DNA of 64,000 nt from Metridium senile. Taxonomy: Eukaryota; Cnidaria; Anthozoa; Actiniaria; Metridiidae. The stretch is from contig OX459102.1 in the NCBI GenBank assembly GCA_949775045.1, positions 412,501-476,500 of the forward strand, given 5' to 3'. This document shows positions 12,037 through 23,428 of this stretch, one piece after another. The position numbers and the translations under genes are program-made. The stretch's first letter is position 1. Each line of letters begins with the position of its first letter. The notes under the pieces were generated by a model. It saw only the letters and a program-made list of their open reading frames with translations, did no database searches and was not told where the DNA came from.

Positions 12037-12542
12037 CTTGAGTGTTTTCTTTTTAACAGCAGAGAAAAATATGCAAGACAGATTTGTTATTTAAAAGGTT
12101 TTCAGGTTTTTAGTATTGTTTGCTTCGCTTTATTAGTTAATGGCACTTGTTTGTTTCAATTACACGTAATTGGCGCCAACTAGCGCCAGACTGGCTGTTG
12201 TTGTGTTGTAAGTCAGACGTCCCGTTCAATACTTTTACCAATGGCTTTTTCGAATTCTCCGCCCAGTTGTTCTTTCCACGAAACTTTAAAGACCGAATGT
12301 GGTTCAAGTAGAACGAGTAGCACACATATGTTGATATCTGACTGCGAAAAAATATAAGACGCGGGTGGCAAAATATAAAAAAGAAACCAAAAAAAAAAGA
12401 ATAAAACACCAGTTAGGGAGAAAAAAAATAGAACAAAATCTTGTTCCAAGCCACACCCAACAACTCCAGGATTCTTGATTAAAGAAACATAATATAAAAG
12501 TATATATTAAAGTAAAACAAGGCAGAAACGAGAAAAAAATTA

Positions 12543-12715
12543 AGATATGTGAAACAAAGAAAGAGAGAGAGAAAGATAGATAGAAAAACATAAAGAGAGA
12601 TAGAAAGAAAGACAGATAGAAAGACAGACAGAAAGAGAGACAGAAAGACAGATACAAAGACAGAAAGAGAGATAGAAAGAGAGATAGAAAGAAAGAAAGA
12701 AATAACAAAAAGAAG
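12543..12715. repeat. GAAA/GACA microsatellite
   Basis: Purine-rich run of AGAAAGA and AGACAGA units. Flanking sequence out to 13327 has no gene that I can support, and its minus-strand Leu/Phe/Ser frames are low-complexity artefacts. Confidence 0.9.
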
Positions 12716-13327
12716 GGGAATAAAAAGATGGAACGAGGATAAAGAAGGAAATAAATCAAAAACAGATCAGCGAAAGGAAAAAAGATATCAGAAAGGAAGA
12801 AAAGACAGGCGGGTGGAAATAATCAGGTCAGTTATTGTCAAAAGGATGAACGTGGTATCGCGTCATACTCAAATTTCCCACTTATACGAAAAGGACTCTA
12901 TACTCAAAGTACATAACATCATTGAGTGCAAACAATATGTTCGTGAAATATTAGAAATACTAAATTTTATTGTATAGATAATAATATATTTTTTACCGGA
13001 AACTAAAACACTCGTATTTTCCATGTTTTCACTAGTGAAATGGAAAATTTATGTACCAAATGTCCCGGTGTACGCACACGCCCTAAAAAAATTCCTGTCA
13101 GTTTCTTGTCGCTTGATCCTGCAATAAAAGGCGGCTCCTCGAATTTAGAGGTAAAACACAAAAGAATTTAGAGGTAAAAAACAAAAGAATATTACTATTT
13201 TTGAATTGAAATGAAATTGAAATTAAACTGAAGCTTATATGTTTCTATTTTAGGCTGCGTTTATTATGTATACAATCAAAATGCCTTGGTTTGCCTCAGT
13301 TTGTCCATACAATCAAAAAGAACATCA

Positions 13328-13457
13328 CACGGTGGCTTGAAGATACACATTTCATTTTATTGTGTTAAAAACAACATAGTACTCGCTTGCTGTGCTCGCT
13401 CGTAAAATATTATTTTTACCACTCGAAAATAAAATTCATATCTAAGCGCCACCGTAT
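13328..13457. mobile_element. Short hairpin MITE
   Basis: About 130 bp with imperfect inverted ends: ACGGTGGCTT on the left and AAGCGCCACCGT on the right, continuing inward through ATTTTATTTT-like text. Non-coding. The next 200 bases to the right terminal repeat of P2 show nothing recognisable. Confidence 0.6.
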
Positions 13458-14059
13458 AATATTCTCATGTATTATTTCATATTAATTTGTTTTCTTATAT
13501 ATTTTTCAATTAGCAATATTTTGGACAATTTAGTAATGTGTTTCACAGTTATATTGCAAGCGCGTGACAGGCGCGTAATACTTCAGCTGCAGATTGCGAC
13601 CGATCCTCTCTCACTAGCAGGCAACAAAACACCGTAAAAATTTCTTAGATATACATCGTTAGAATTTTTAAAGTATTGTATAACAATTTAGTAGTTTAAT
13701 AATTTGAATAAAATAAGTTTTCATCTTAAATTAAGATTGTGTGATCTTTGATGTAAGCATTCGTATCTAATTTGCATATATTGCAGACATGAAATTGATC
13801 AGTAGATTACCCCGAAGTGAAGCTGGCCTGAGATTGGTAGCCTCAGATCCACATTGCCTCAGATTCACATTCATTTCCGGTGGGAGGTCAACAAGGTCAG
13901 TTTGTAAAAGCTTTATTACAACAACACAACTGATAAATTTAAAGTAATTGCAAATCAGTTATGTAGTTATTACTTGGGTTCAATATATTAAATCAATTTA
14001 GGGACCATATATAAAACTTATTATACACAAAGTTATATTTTACGTACGCTCCAGCCTGA

Positions 14060-14457
14060 GATTCAAAGCTACAGCCTTAGATTCAAATCTCTAGCCTGAC
14101 ATTCGAAACTCCAGCCTTCCCGGAGCCTTAGATTCAAAAATAACAGTCTTAGATTCAAAAATACAGCCTTATTGATTAAAATCTCTAGCCTTAGATTCAA
14201 TATTAACAACAGCCTTAGATTCAAAACGCCAGCCTTAGATTCAAATATCTACGGCCTTAGATTCAAAACTCCTGCCTTAGATTCAAATATATCTACGGCC
14301 TTTAAGATTCAAAAATAACAGGCTTAGATTAAAAATTACAACAGCCTTAGATTCAAATATCTAAGGCCTTAGATTCAAAACTCCAGCCTTAGATTCAAAT
14401 ATCTACGGCCTTAGATTCGCCAGCCTTAGATTCAAATATCTACGGCCTTAGATTCAA
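14060..14457 (+). repeat. 42-bp satellite array, left arm of P1
   Basis: Alternating units AGCCTTAGATTCAAAACTCC and ACGGCCTTAGATTCAAATAT, each about 21 bp, give a 42-bp higher-order period. The array is the inverse of the longer one at 18716-19375 and sits subterminally in the left arm of palindrome P1. Confidence 0.9.
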
Positions 14458-15799
14458 GGCGGGACATGCTTTGCATTGCCCATGCAGCACAACGAAGGGT
14501 CGTTATGGATTTGGAAAATTGGACTTTGCTAAATCCTGACAAGGTATTGTTCATTAATTCGATATTGCAATTTATCCAAGCCCCACTCTATACACAGCAG
14601 TACATGCCCGCATTTCTTAATATATATATCTAAGTCTATCAACTTAAAAGACGTAACCCCTTCACCGTTTCCCTCCTTGTCTGTACCCCTCCCGCGGAGA
14701 AATGCAAAGGAAACGACGGTTTTACTGATTTCCATGACTTTCTCTAGAGCATTCCTCTGAAAAAGAATCTTAACGAAAGCGGCGTGTTTTTGTGCAAGGT
14801 TGGTATTAGGTAACCTGATTTTCGGATAGGGCTGGGTTTTTTTAGTATGATGAAAGTTTTTAATTGTCATTGCTGACGTATTTTATTTTCTATACATTGC
14901 AGTTTGCACAATTTAAAAGTACCAGGCACTGAAATGTTTATTTATTATTATTTACTCATTATCATTATTATTATCATTTATTATTCATTACATATTTTTA
15001 TTCTCACTTCTCTTTTATGAATTTCTTTCACCATTATCATACCACCGTTTACTCCACATATACACCTGTTCCATTCAACCTCAATTTGAAACTCCACTTA
15101 TATTCACACTTACTTTCCACGACTTGCACTCTACAACTCTTACATCCACACACACCTTCCCTCAATTGATGTGTTGGTACGAATACCTGCTTTTAGCATG
15201 TCAAGTAGCATTGACCTAAATTCTTATCCATTCGCATACATTTATTTTTTAATTTACATACAGGTCTATGCATTTGCACATGACTCTTTTTTTAATAAAA
15301 CCATTCTAAATCGTAAGAATAGTAAATGCAGTCTTGAATAAAAAGAAAAAAGTTGGGGGTCACCGTACTAAAAGGCGAGTTATAAGCGACAAAATCCATT
15401 TTTTTTGTCAAAAAACACGGTAACGGTCCGCGCGGGACTGGGTTCTAGTACTTTAAACATCTGCTTGAAACTTGTCAAATTATCCTTGTCATCTCCAGAA
15501 ACCCTAAAACCTAATTTGTATTAGTTTTACGACTAAAGACGTCAAAATTATATTTTATCTGTTCATTTTTACAAAGTTGTACATTTGTTGTTTTGAGACA
15601 AAACAGCGACCATGTCAGGTAGTGAAAAAATGTCCCATTTTACCTCCAAAGTTGCATGAAATGACATAATACTCTCTGAAGTTATAGATAAGGATTCAAA
15701 TTAAGATATTATTTAGATAAATTTTCAAAAAAACGCAAATAAATGATGAAAAACGAGATGCGCGAAATAGATGCGCAGTAGCAAGAGTCCGGAACTACC
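14458..15799. other. Interval without a recognised gene
   Basis: The text near 14500-14545 (MDLENWTLLNPDK in one frame) may be a scrap of a LINE. A 113-codon minus-strand frame (14529-14870) has no features I recognise. At 14930-14995 an ATGTTTATTTATTATTATT run resembles a LINE 3' tail. The rest is AT-rich unique sequence. Confidence 0.4.
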
Positions 15800-16851
15800 T
15801 TAAGGTATCAGGGGACAAAATGTTTGAAGAAAATGGACATTTCTCGAAAAAAGCATCAAGTGATTATTCAATGTCTTTTCCATTGTTTAACAAAAACAAA
15901 ATTGGCTTTGCTTTTTTTCTTCGCGAGATATTCGTAAAAAAGATATTTTGCGTGACACACTAAACATGACAAAGCGATGACAGGACCTGATCAAACTTAC
16001 CCATGGCGAGGTCAAACATTGATAACGCCGTTCAGCGTTGCTATATAGTATTTCCTTTGAAAAGTATCTATAAAATTAATTTCTGTACTTAATTCAACAT
16101 ATTCGATAATAGTTTATAGTTATCCATGCCTGGTAAAAGAAAAACTGGTTCTTTAACCCCCCAAAAAGCGAAGAAAGCGAACGTCAACAAAAGCTTTAGA
16201 AGTCGAACGAAAGAAGCAATTGACTATTATCGAATTTCACTGCTTTGTCTTAGGCGTCGCTGTTAATCCGGATTAGTAAACATTACGTAAAGTACACGGA
16301 AAACAAATTCGGCTTTATCTCGCGTTGAGATTTTAGAATATTTACCGACTTTGGGAAGTTACCTGCCCCGCAGTTTTTAAGCAATCGGCAAACAAACTAG
16401 TCAGACCGCTAGACATAATATTGAACTCCAAAAACGTGTTTCTGTTTTTTGATTTATTGTTTTGATCAAAAGTCATGATCGATAAACTATAAGAAACCCT
16501 ACAAATTTAATAACTTTACTTTGAAAATTAATAAAAAAAAATAACCAAGCACTGAATAAAAAGAATGAGGCAAGTTATTGTAGTTTGACATGTTTAAATT
16601 CTGATTAGCGATCAATCAAATCCGTACAATAGAAACTGCGTGGCAGGTAACTCTTTGATCTTAGCGAGTCGTATCGCGGGAAAATCATAATAACTTCAAA
16701 CTTTTTTATTTTTTACAAATTCGATTTCAATATCGTAATCTTTGTTCTTTTAGCTTTAAGAATATATATACTTTATTACGAATATTTTAAAAGCTGTACT
16801 CACTACGCGACTTTCAAAAAGACATATCGATTTTGTCCCCTAATACCTTAA
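15800..16851. mobile_element. Element bounded by TTAA with 18-bp inverted ends
   Basis: Left end TTAAGGTATCAGGGGACAAA at 15800 and right end TTTTGTCCCCTAATACCTTAA (given here without its first base) ending at 16851 are inverted repeats. Both are flanked by TTAA, the target duplicated by piggyBac-type transposons and some other cut-and-paste families. At 1,052 bp it is far too short for a full transposase, so it is probably non-autonomous. It carries one small basic open frame (16126-16266). The ends do not match the canonical piggyBac CCYT start, so the family is open. Confidence 0.65.
16126..16266 (+). CDS. Small basic open frame in the TTAA element
   Basis: A 46-residue frame starts MPGKRKTGSLTPQKAKKANV and continues with further Arg/Lys-rich text to a TAA at 16264. 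The start context and Lys/Arg clusters resemble the N-terminus of a DNA-binding or nuclear protein. It may be the surviving 5' part of the parent element's transposase. It is short and could be chance. Confidence 0.3.
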   Translation: MPGKRKTGSLTPQKAKKANVNKSFRSRTKEAIDYYRISLLCLRRRC

Positions 16852-17019
16852 TTTAGACCAATGGGGCGGCCCTAAAACAAGGAACGGCGGATCGAAAAGG
16901 GGAAACGACGGAACGACGGAAAATGACCCATGATATTAATTATCAATTTTTACCCTCGACTTTTTACCCTCGACATTTAGGTACACTCTTTTTTTCGTAA
17001 GGAATAATCTCGAATTTTT

Positions 17020-18330
17020 AGGTTTTAAAATGGAAAATATGTTTTCGTTAGCCTGCCAACTGGCTCAGTCAAGTCAACAGACCCTACTTAGCGCTCGACA
17101 CGTCTCCTGCGAAGCTTTTGCTACTTTTACTAAAATCTTCAATAAACTCAAACAACACTTCTATAGTTATATTTATAAAAAAAATAATGCTTTCATAGAG
17201 CACATTAACGACGAAAATGAGACATTTAATTTGAAAATTAGACGAGGCTTACCTGGAAGTTGAAGTTTGGTTGTAATGTGCGATCGTAAAATCAGTTGAA
17301 CTAAACTGATCGGCATCAAAAGTTGCACTGATTGGCGCATGCACTTGCTATCTAATGGGTTCTCTCACCATGGTAATGAGGTAGAATTAGATTCACAAGA
17401 GTCATTGAATGTAAACAATCCCGTAGCCAGCGTAAACAGACCCTACTTATGATAATAATAGTTTAATAAACACCAATATTGCAGTTAAAACTGAATTACA
17501 TTGATATGACAATAGTATGAAATTGATAATCTAATCTAATATAATTTATTTATTACAAATTACGGATTGATGCTTGAATAAATGACTTTCTAAAACGATC
17601 AGTTTTGTATCTAGGCTCTATGAAAGGACGTTTGTTTCTTAAAAAATATTTACAGTTAACATTGAAAGCTGGGAGCAGGCAGTAAAGTTTATGGTTTGGA
17701 TCGTTAACAATGTTCTCAAAGAGTTTCACACACGATGCCTGTCGGCGACTGTCTAGAGACTGTAAACAGGAGGTAGACAGTTTTTCGCTGTAAGATAGAT
17801 CAGGATCACAGATGATAGTGAGGGCGCGTTTCTGTATCCGCTCAATGTCGATGCTGAGGTACTTGGGTAGAGCATAGAGAAAAACCGGTGATGCGTATTC
17901 GATAACACTACGTATACATGAGCAGTAGAAGTTAACCATGTCAGAAATAGGCACCTTAGCACGTTTTTTTACTTAGCATCGACACGTCTCCCGCGAAGAA
18001 GGTCTGCGCGCCGAGATCAGAAATCCCATTCTGTTGACGTTTTATATTGACACCTCATTTGCATATATCACGCCATACACTAGTTAGCAGCAGCAACGCC
18101 GATAAACATGATAAACTAGGAATGGCGATGCCGTTCGTGAAGCTTCTTCTATATTCTCGATTAATTCACTCACTGAAAACCAGCTGAATGCTTTATTTAC
18201 GTTTTGTAATGGAAAAGATGTATTCGTTAGCCTGCCAACCGGCTCAGACAAGTCAACAGGCCAGGCTCGACACGTCTCCCGCGAAGCTTTCGCTACTTTT
18301 TCTAAAATCTTCAATAAACTCAATCAATCA
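17020..18330 (+). repeat. Two direct copies of a short repeat, one split by a LINE
   Basis: The segment at about 17029-17165 (TTCGTTAGCCTGCCAAC, then CTCGACACGTCTCC, then TCTTCAATAAACTCAA) recurs at about 18208-18328. Part of it reappears inverted at 21965-22080. A further partial copy, CCTACTTA and CGACACGTCTCCCGCGAAG, flanks the LINE fragment at 17450-17975, which shows the repeat was its insertion target. Text TTATCAATTTTTACCCTCGA is likewise shared by 16935 and 18637. The plus-strand frame 17030-17263 is part of the repeat, not a proven gene. Confidence 0.6.
17553..17975 (-). pseudogene. LINE polymerase C-terminal fragment
   Basis: The minus-strand frame reads KRAKVPISDMVNFYCSCIRS, then VIEYASPVF, then IERIQKRALTIICDPDLSYS. 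This is the typical region downstream of the RT domain in CR1/Jockey-like LINEs. It aligns with the C-terminal third of the element at 19478-20922 (LCSVYCCFVRPVIEYACPVW, EQIQKRATKIM). The 5' part is missing. The 3' end on the minus strand runs to about 17450 with a TTATTATCA tail. TACTTA occurs at both edges, a probable target duplication. Confidence 0.85.
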
Positions 18331-18715
18331 GTGACAAACATACTTCAAATAACTAAATTATAGATGATATTAGGATATAATAAAATATTGAACAACTGAA
18401 TATTTTTATTGCTTTAGAGTTTGTGAAAAATCATAAAAAACATCACAGTAAATTTTTATCAAAATAACTAAAAAGCTACTAGTTGAATAACACATTTTGT
18501 GAAATTTACAGCATGAAGACTATAATTGTGTTATTCAACTTATTTGTAGCTGTAATGTTTAATACAGTTTTAATACGTTTTCCTGAGAAGAATATCGTTA
18601 TTTCTTTTGATAGTTTATTTATTACATGGTATTAATTATCAATTTTTACCCTCGACTTTTTACCTGCGACCCTCGACTTCTTACCCTCGACCCTCGACAT
18701 TTAGGTACACTCGAG

Positions 18716-19375
18716 TTTCGAATGTCAGGCTGTTGTAATTTTTAATCTAAGGCTGTTATTTTTGAATCTAAGGCCGTAGATATTTGAATCTAAGGCTGGA
18801 GTTTTGAATCTAAGGCCGTAGATATTTGAATCTAAGGCTGGAGTTTTGAATCTAAGGCCGTAGATATATATTTGAATCTAAGGCTGGAGTTTCGAATGTC
18901 AGGCTGTTGTAATTTTTAATCTAAGGCTGTTATTTTTGAATCTAAGGCCGTAGATATTTGAATCTAAGGCTGGAGTTTTGAATCTAAGGCCGTAGATATT
19001 TGAATCTAAGGCTGGAGTTTTGAATCTAAGGCCGTAGATTTTTGAATCTAAGGCTGGAGTTTTGAATCTAAGGCTGTTGTAATTTTTAATCTAAGCCTGT
19101 TATTTTTGAATCTAAGGCCGTAGATATTTGAATCTAAGGCTGGAGTTTTGAATCTAAGGCCGTAGATATTTGAATCTAAGGCTGGAGTTTTGAATCTAAG
19201 GCCGTAGATATTTGAATCCAAGGCTTGAGTTTTGAATCGAAGGCTGTTGTTAACATTGAATCTAAGGCTAGAGATTTGAATCAATAAGGCTGTATTTTTG
19301 AATCTAAGGCTGGAGTTTCGAATGTCAGGCTAGAGATTTGAATCTAAGGCTGTAGCTTTGAATCTCAGGCTGGAG
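18716..19375 (-). repeat. 42-bp satellite array, right arm of P1
   Basis: About 30 half-units alternate TTTGAATCTAAGGCTGGAG and TTTGAATCTAAGGCCGTAG. A higher-order duplication is visible: the stretch with TTCGAATGTCAGGCTGTTG occurs at 18716 and again at 18890. It is the inverted partner of 14060-14457. Its reading frames are repeat artefacts. Confidence 0.9.
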
Positions 19376-19477
19376 CGTACGTAAAATATAACTGGCTTTG
19401 TGTATAATAAGGTTTATATATCGTCCCTAAATTGATTTAATATATTGAACCCAAGTAACTGATTTGCAATTACTTTA

Positions 19478-21108
19478 CTGATGAATTCATAATATCACCT
19501 GGTGCAGTCGAAACTTCTCTCCTGGCTATCAACGTACGTAAATCCCCTGGTCCTGACTATATACCGAATTGGTTACTTAATGAATGTGCTCCTGTGATCT
19601 GCCGCCCAGTGGCTTCTATTTTCAACGCATCCATCAGCCAAGGAACTGTACCAACTTTGTGGAAAGGTGCGGATGTCATTCCTATTGCTAAAACATCTAA
19701 ACCTATGTTTGTTGACTCTGACCTAAGACCTATCTCACTTACTACAGTTCTTAGCAAAGTTCTCGAGGACTTTGTTTTCAGCTGGCTACGCCCTATCATC
19801 ATGCCTCAGCTTGATACTCGTCAGTTTGGAGGTATCAAAAACTCATCCACCACCCATGCCTTGGTTCGTGTCGTTCACGAGTGGCTTCAAGCAGCAGAGA
19901 CCCCAAAGACCATGATCAGATCGTGTCTTATTGACTTTTCGAAGGCCTTCGATCGTATTGATCACAGCATACTTATGCGCAAGCTTCAGCTTCTAAACGT
20001 GCCTCCAATCCTGTTGAACTGGTGCGCGGCATTTCTTAAAAATCGCAAACAACGTGTTAGAATCGGCCAAGACAAATCAGAATGGCGCCCTATCACGGCT
20101 GGAGTACCTCAAGGAACAAAGCTTGGACCTTTGTTCTTCTTAGTCATGATTAACGACCTTACCATAGCTGCCCCCATCTACAAATACATCGACGATTGCA
20201 CAGTATTCGAGGTAACATCCCCTTCATGTGCTTCATCTAACCTTCAGACGCATCTGGATACAACTAATCAATGGATTGTTAACAATAATATGCGAATCAA
20301 CACCAAGAAGACCAAAGAGCTTGACATCTGTTTCGCTAAATCTCGACCTGTCTTACAGCCTTTAACAATCAACAATGTCCCACTGGACTGTGTCCAATCA
20401 ACCAAACTCCTCGGAATCTGGATTCAATCTGATCTCAAATGGGACTTGCATGTAAGAACTATCTGCAGCAAAGCAAGCAAGCGTCTCTATGCTCTACGGT
20501 GTTTGAAGCGGAGTGGTGTACTTCCTAAAGAACTCTGTTCCGTCTACTGCTGTTTTGTTCGACCTGTTATTGAATACGCGTGTCCTGTGTGGCACTCTTC
20601 ACTGACCAATGCTCTATCTGACGAACTTGAACAAATCCAGAAACGTGCTACAAAGATCATGCTTCCTGAACTTTCCTATCATGAGCGGCTTGCTCATCTG
20701 AGTATACCTACTCTTCAAGTGCGCAGAGAGGAGTTATGTCGCCGATTTTATAAAACCATAAGACGTCCTGATGACAAACTTTACGACATTTTACCTAAGA
20801 TATCAGAATCAGTTTATTCTCTACGGAACCCAAGGAAAATTCCTCTTTTAAAATGTAGAACAAAACGTTTCCAAAACAGTTTTATCCCATACGCCATTAA
20901 AAAATGGGATGCTTCTCCATGACAAGTGATTTTAGATTCCAAATAATGTACATAATTTTTCACTTTTTAATAGTCACTTTTATAAATGTAAATAATTAGC
21001 CTTCTTATTGTAGTATATATTTAAATCTTATTTCTTGTAATCTTGAGTTTTTCAAATTTTATTTGCCATTCAAGAATTAATAAAGCTTTATTATTATTAT
21101 TATTATTA
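19478..21108 (+). pseudogene. 5'-truncated LINE with a long RT open frame
   Basis: The frame is open from about 19478 (first ATG 19594) to the stop at 20920-20922. RT landmarks in order: KSPGPDYIPNWLL, ADVIPIAKT, DFSKAFDRIDHSIL (catalytic Asp), AGVPQGTKLGP, then KYIDDCTVFEV, where YIDD replaces the more common YADD. The C-terminal RPVIEYACPVW and QIQKRA blocks follow. An ATT-repeat tail ends near 21108. The endonuclease domain is absent, and the insertion cuts the right arm of P1 between ATTACTTT and AAATTTATC. The frame is intact over at least 442 codons, so the copy is young, but it cannot be autonomous. Confidence 0.88.
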
Positions 21109-21776
21109 TTAAATTTATCAGTTGTGTTTTTGTAATAAAGCTTTAACAAACTGACCTTGTTGACCTCCCCCCGGAAATGAAAGTGAATCTGAGGCAATGT
21201 GAATCTCAGGCTACCAATCTCAGGCCAGCTTCACTTTGGCTAGATTACGGCCTCTAAAATCATTCTAAAACCCTAAAAATGTCCTAAATGCTTACTTAAC
21301 TAACAAAATTACTTTTGAAGGACTGTTTATACTCATTCAAAGATATGTGGCTCAAAATTTGGCCTTAAACCGTCACACCGACAAATAAGATTTATTATGG
21401 ATTTTCCTGAATTTAGCAAAATTGAGTGAACTTTGAAGTCATCGTTCGGCTAGTTTATTAAGAGTGCGCACAAATTTTATTTTATAAGTTTGTAGACTGG
21501 TCCTAGTACTTTTGAAATATAACAGACTTATCTTACTTAGGTCCCACTTTTGAGAAAATCGCTTTTACCTGAAGGCATTTTACCGCTAAGCGTATTTTGA
21601 CAATTTGGTATACATTTAAAAGAAATCATATCTCAGTCGAAATTAAACACAACTCAGCCATTTAACATTTAGAATACAGCCAAATGGTGATATTTGCATG
21701 TGTACAAATTTCAGTTTATTTCATTGAATAATGAAATTTCGGTGAACACCTATACGTACTGCTTTATTGCCGCGTC

Positions 21777-23428
21777 AATAACGCTCAATTAGCGAGTTTC
21801 GAGGGGTCGCCGAAGACCATCTCGTGAAGTACCAAAAAAATCGAATTCATCCAAATCAAAGTGATATTTGTTGATGGCATATGATAGTTGTTGTTCACTG
21901 AAAAAATCATGGAAATCGGTGAGGGTCCGATTTTTGTCTTATCCGCTCTTAGGCCGACAGCCTCTTAATGTTTCATTTTCGACTTTAATGTGCTCTATGA
22001 AACCATTATTTTTAAATAAATGTAATTATAGAAGTGTTGTTTGACTTTATTAAAGATTTTAGTCAAAGTAGCGAAAGCACTCTTGTGTAAAGTCGGCAAA
22101 AGTTCATGGCGTTGTAAGGCCTTGTAATACTTTTCAAATCTTCAATCTTCAATATTTACTAACACTCTTATCTTCATGCTATTTATGCGAAGAAATATGA
22201 ATCGAGGAAATTCTTGATTCAAAATTATGCTTTTTGAAATAACTTTCGCAAAGTACTCTATAAATGATTTCAAGCGATCGAAACTGGACTGGTGACTTGT
22301 TTTCATCGTCAGTTCTTCGGATTGCGAAAAAATTCGATAAAAAAGAACATTATCACTATCTTCAGTTAAAAAGATTTGATGTATCGTAAACCCGAGTACA
22401 AATGAACTCTTTATTAATCCATAAGTACAGCGAAATATGTTGTGAGCTGTCGCCGGCGATTCGGCCGCGGCTCGTCATAAACAGAGAAAAAAAAGTAAGC
22501 TATTAAGACATCATAAGAGGTTTAAAATGAATCTTTTGAGAATAATTTCCGCAAAGTAGTCTAAATGGAGTTCAAACGATCGATCGAAAACACTTGTTTA
22601 TACGGCCTGTTATAATACTGCTAGATCGACATTGACTGATGGCGGTGGCTTGTTTTCGTAAAACTGCATGAGAAATTTCGATTAAAAGAACATTAACACG
22701 TTTTAATAAATGGAGTCTGCAAAGCATTTTTTAGTCAGTTTAATGTGTGTTTATTGCATTTTTATTCATTCAATAATGAGAGATTCGGCGATAAAATATT
22801 TGTGATTTCGTACATCGCTAAGAAGAAAAAGCCATATAATAAATGATTTATTAACCTGGCCTGTTCGGTCTGTCCGGAAAAATATCAGACCTTGGTCTTT
22901 TATTTTCCCGTACAGACCTCACGCTCGGTTAATAAACCGTTCAAACTTAGAGTTTGCGGAAATATCATAAATGTTATATGCTCATTATTTTTAAGGAGCA
23001 TAGTGGTACTTAGAAAAAGGTCCCTTACATAATGATGGTCCACAGGTACCTTAGTACATCGTACCTTAAAATGTTCCCTAGGTACCCAACTTTCATTTTA
23101 TGGTGTCAGACAAAATATATGAGCGGTGTGCTACGTTTTCCAATTTCTAGGCCTCTTTCAGAATTTGGCTCCTAGTCTATATAAGTTTACCAAGTAACAA
23201 TTTTGCAGCTTTTTTAAATAACAACACTTTTACGATATATAGAGAATACTTCATGGAAAGTGCGCGCGTACGGTTTTTATTCACGAGTTGTGCAGTATCA
23301 AAAAAACACAAATAGAATGAAAATGTAAGACAACTTATGCTGCATTTTTGTGAAATAAAAAAATGTTTAACTTAGGTTATTCAGAATCCGAATCTAGTAC
23401 ACTTCTAATTCGCTTCCATTTTCTGTTT
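21777..23428. other. Interval without a recognised gene
   Basis: Bases 22000-22080 are an inverted partial copy of the repeat at 17029. Bases 22190-22370 and 22525-22705 form a diverged direct repeat (shared GCAAAGTA, GATCGAAA and AAAGAACATTA). Bases 22850-22935 carry an imperfect inverted repeat (TTAACCTGGCCTG and CTCGGTTAATAA). Nothing here looks coding. Confidence 0.5.

Larger units (their letters stand above)
6765..13811. mobile_element. Inverted-repeat element P2 nested in P1
   Basis: Terminal inverted repeats of about 155-185 bp begin GTAATCTACTGATCAATTTC. The left one covers 6765-6780 and resumes at 7403-7535 after a LINE insertion; the right one is 13657-13811. The pair shares CTGCAATAT, GCAAATTAGATAC and ACATCAAAGATCAC. 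The interior has no recognisable transposase. It carries three 150-bp tandem repeats, a third palindrome (8826-12036) and simple repeats. Intervals 7536-8021 and 8459-8825 hold nothing I can name. Confidence 0.7.
6215..21776. mobile_element. Outer 15.5 kb palindromic element (P1)
   Basis: The left arm (6215-6764, continuing at 13812-14457) is the reverse complement of the right arm (18716-19475, continuing at 21108-21776). Both ends start at GACGCGGCAATAAAGCAG. Inside each arm is a facing array of a 42-bp satellite. Later insertions split both arms: element P2 in the left, a LINE in the right. Because the right arm keeps the unsplit text TTTGGCTAGATTACGGCC (about 21235-21252), the insertion point of P2 can be read directly. 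I found no transposase that clearly belongs to it. I could not identify target-site duplications. Confidence 0.75.

Noticed and set aside
17030..17263. 77-codon plus-strand frame as a gene
   Set aside because: Its sequence recurs in two further partial copies (18208 and, inverted, 21965), one without an open frame, so it is better explained as a repeat.
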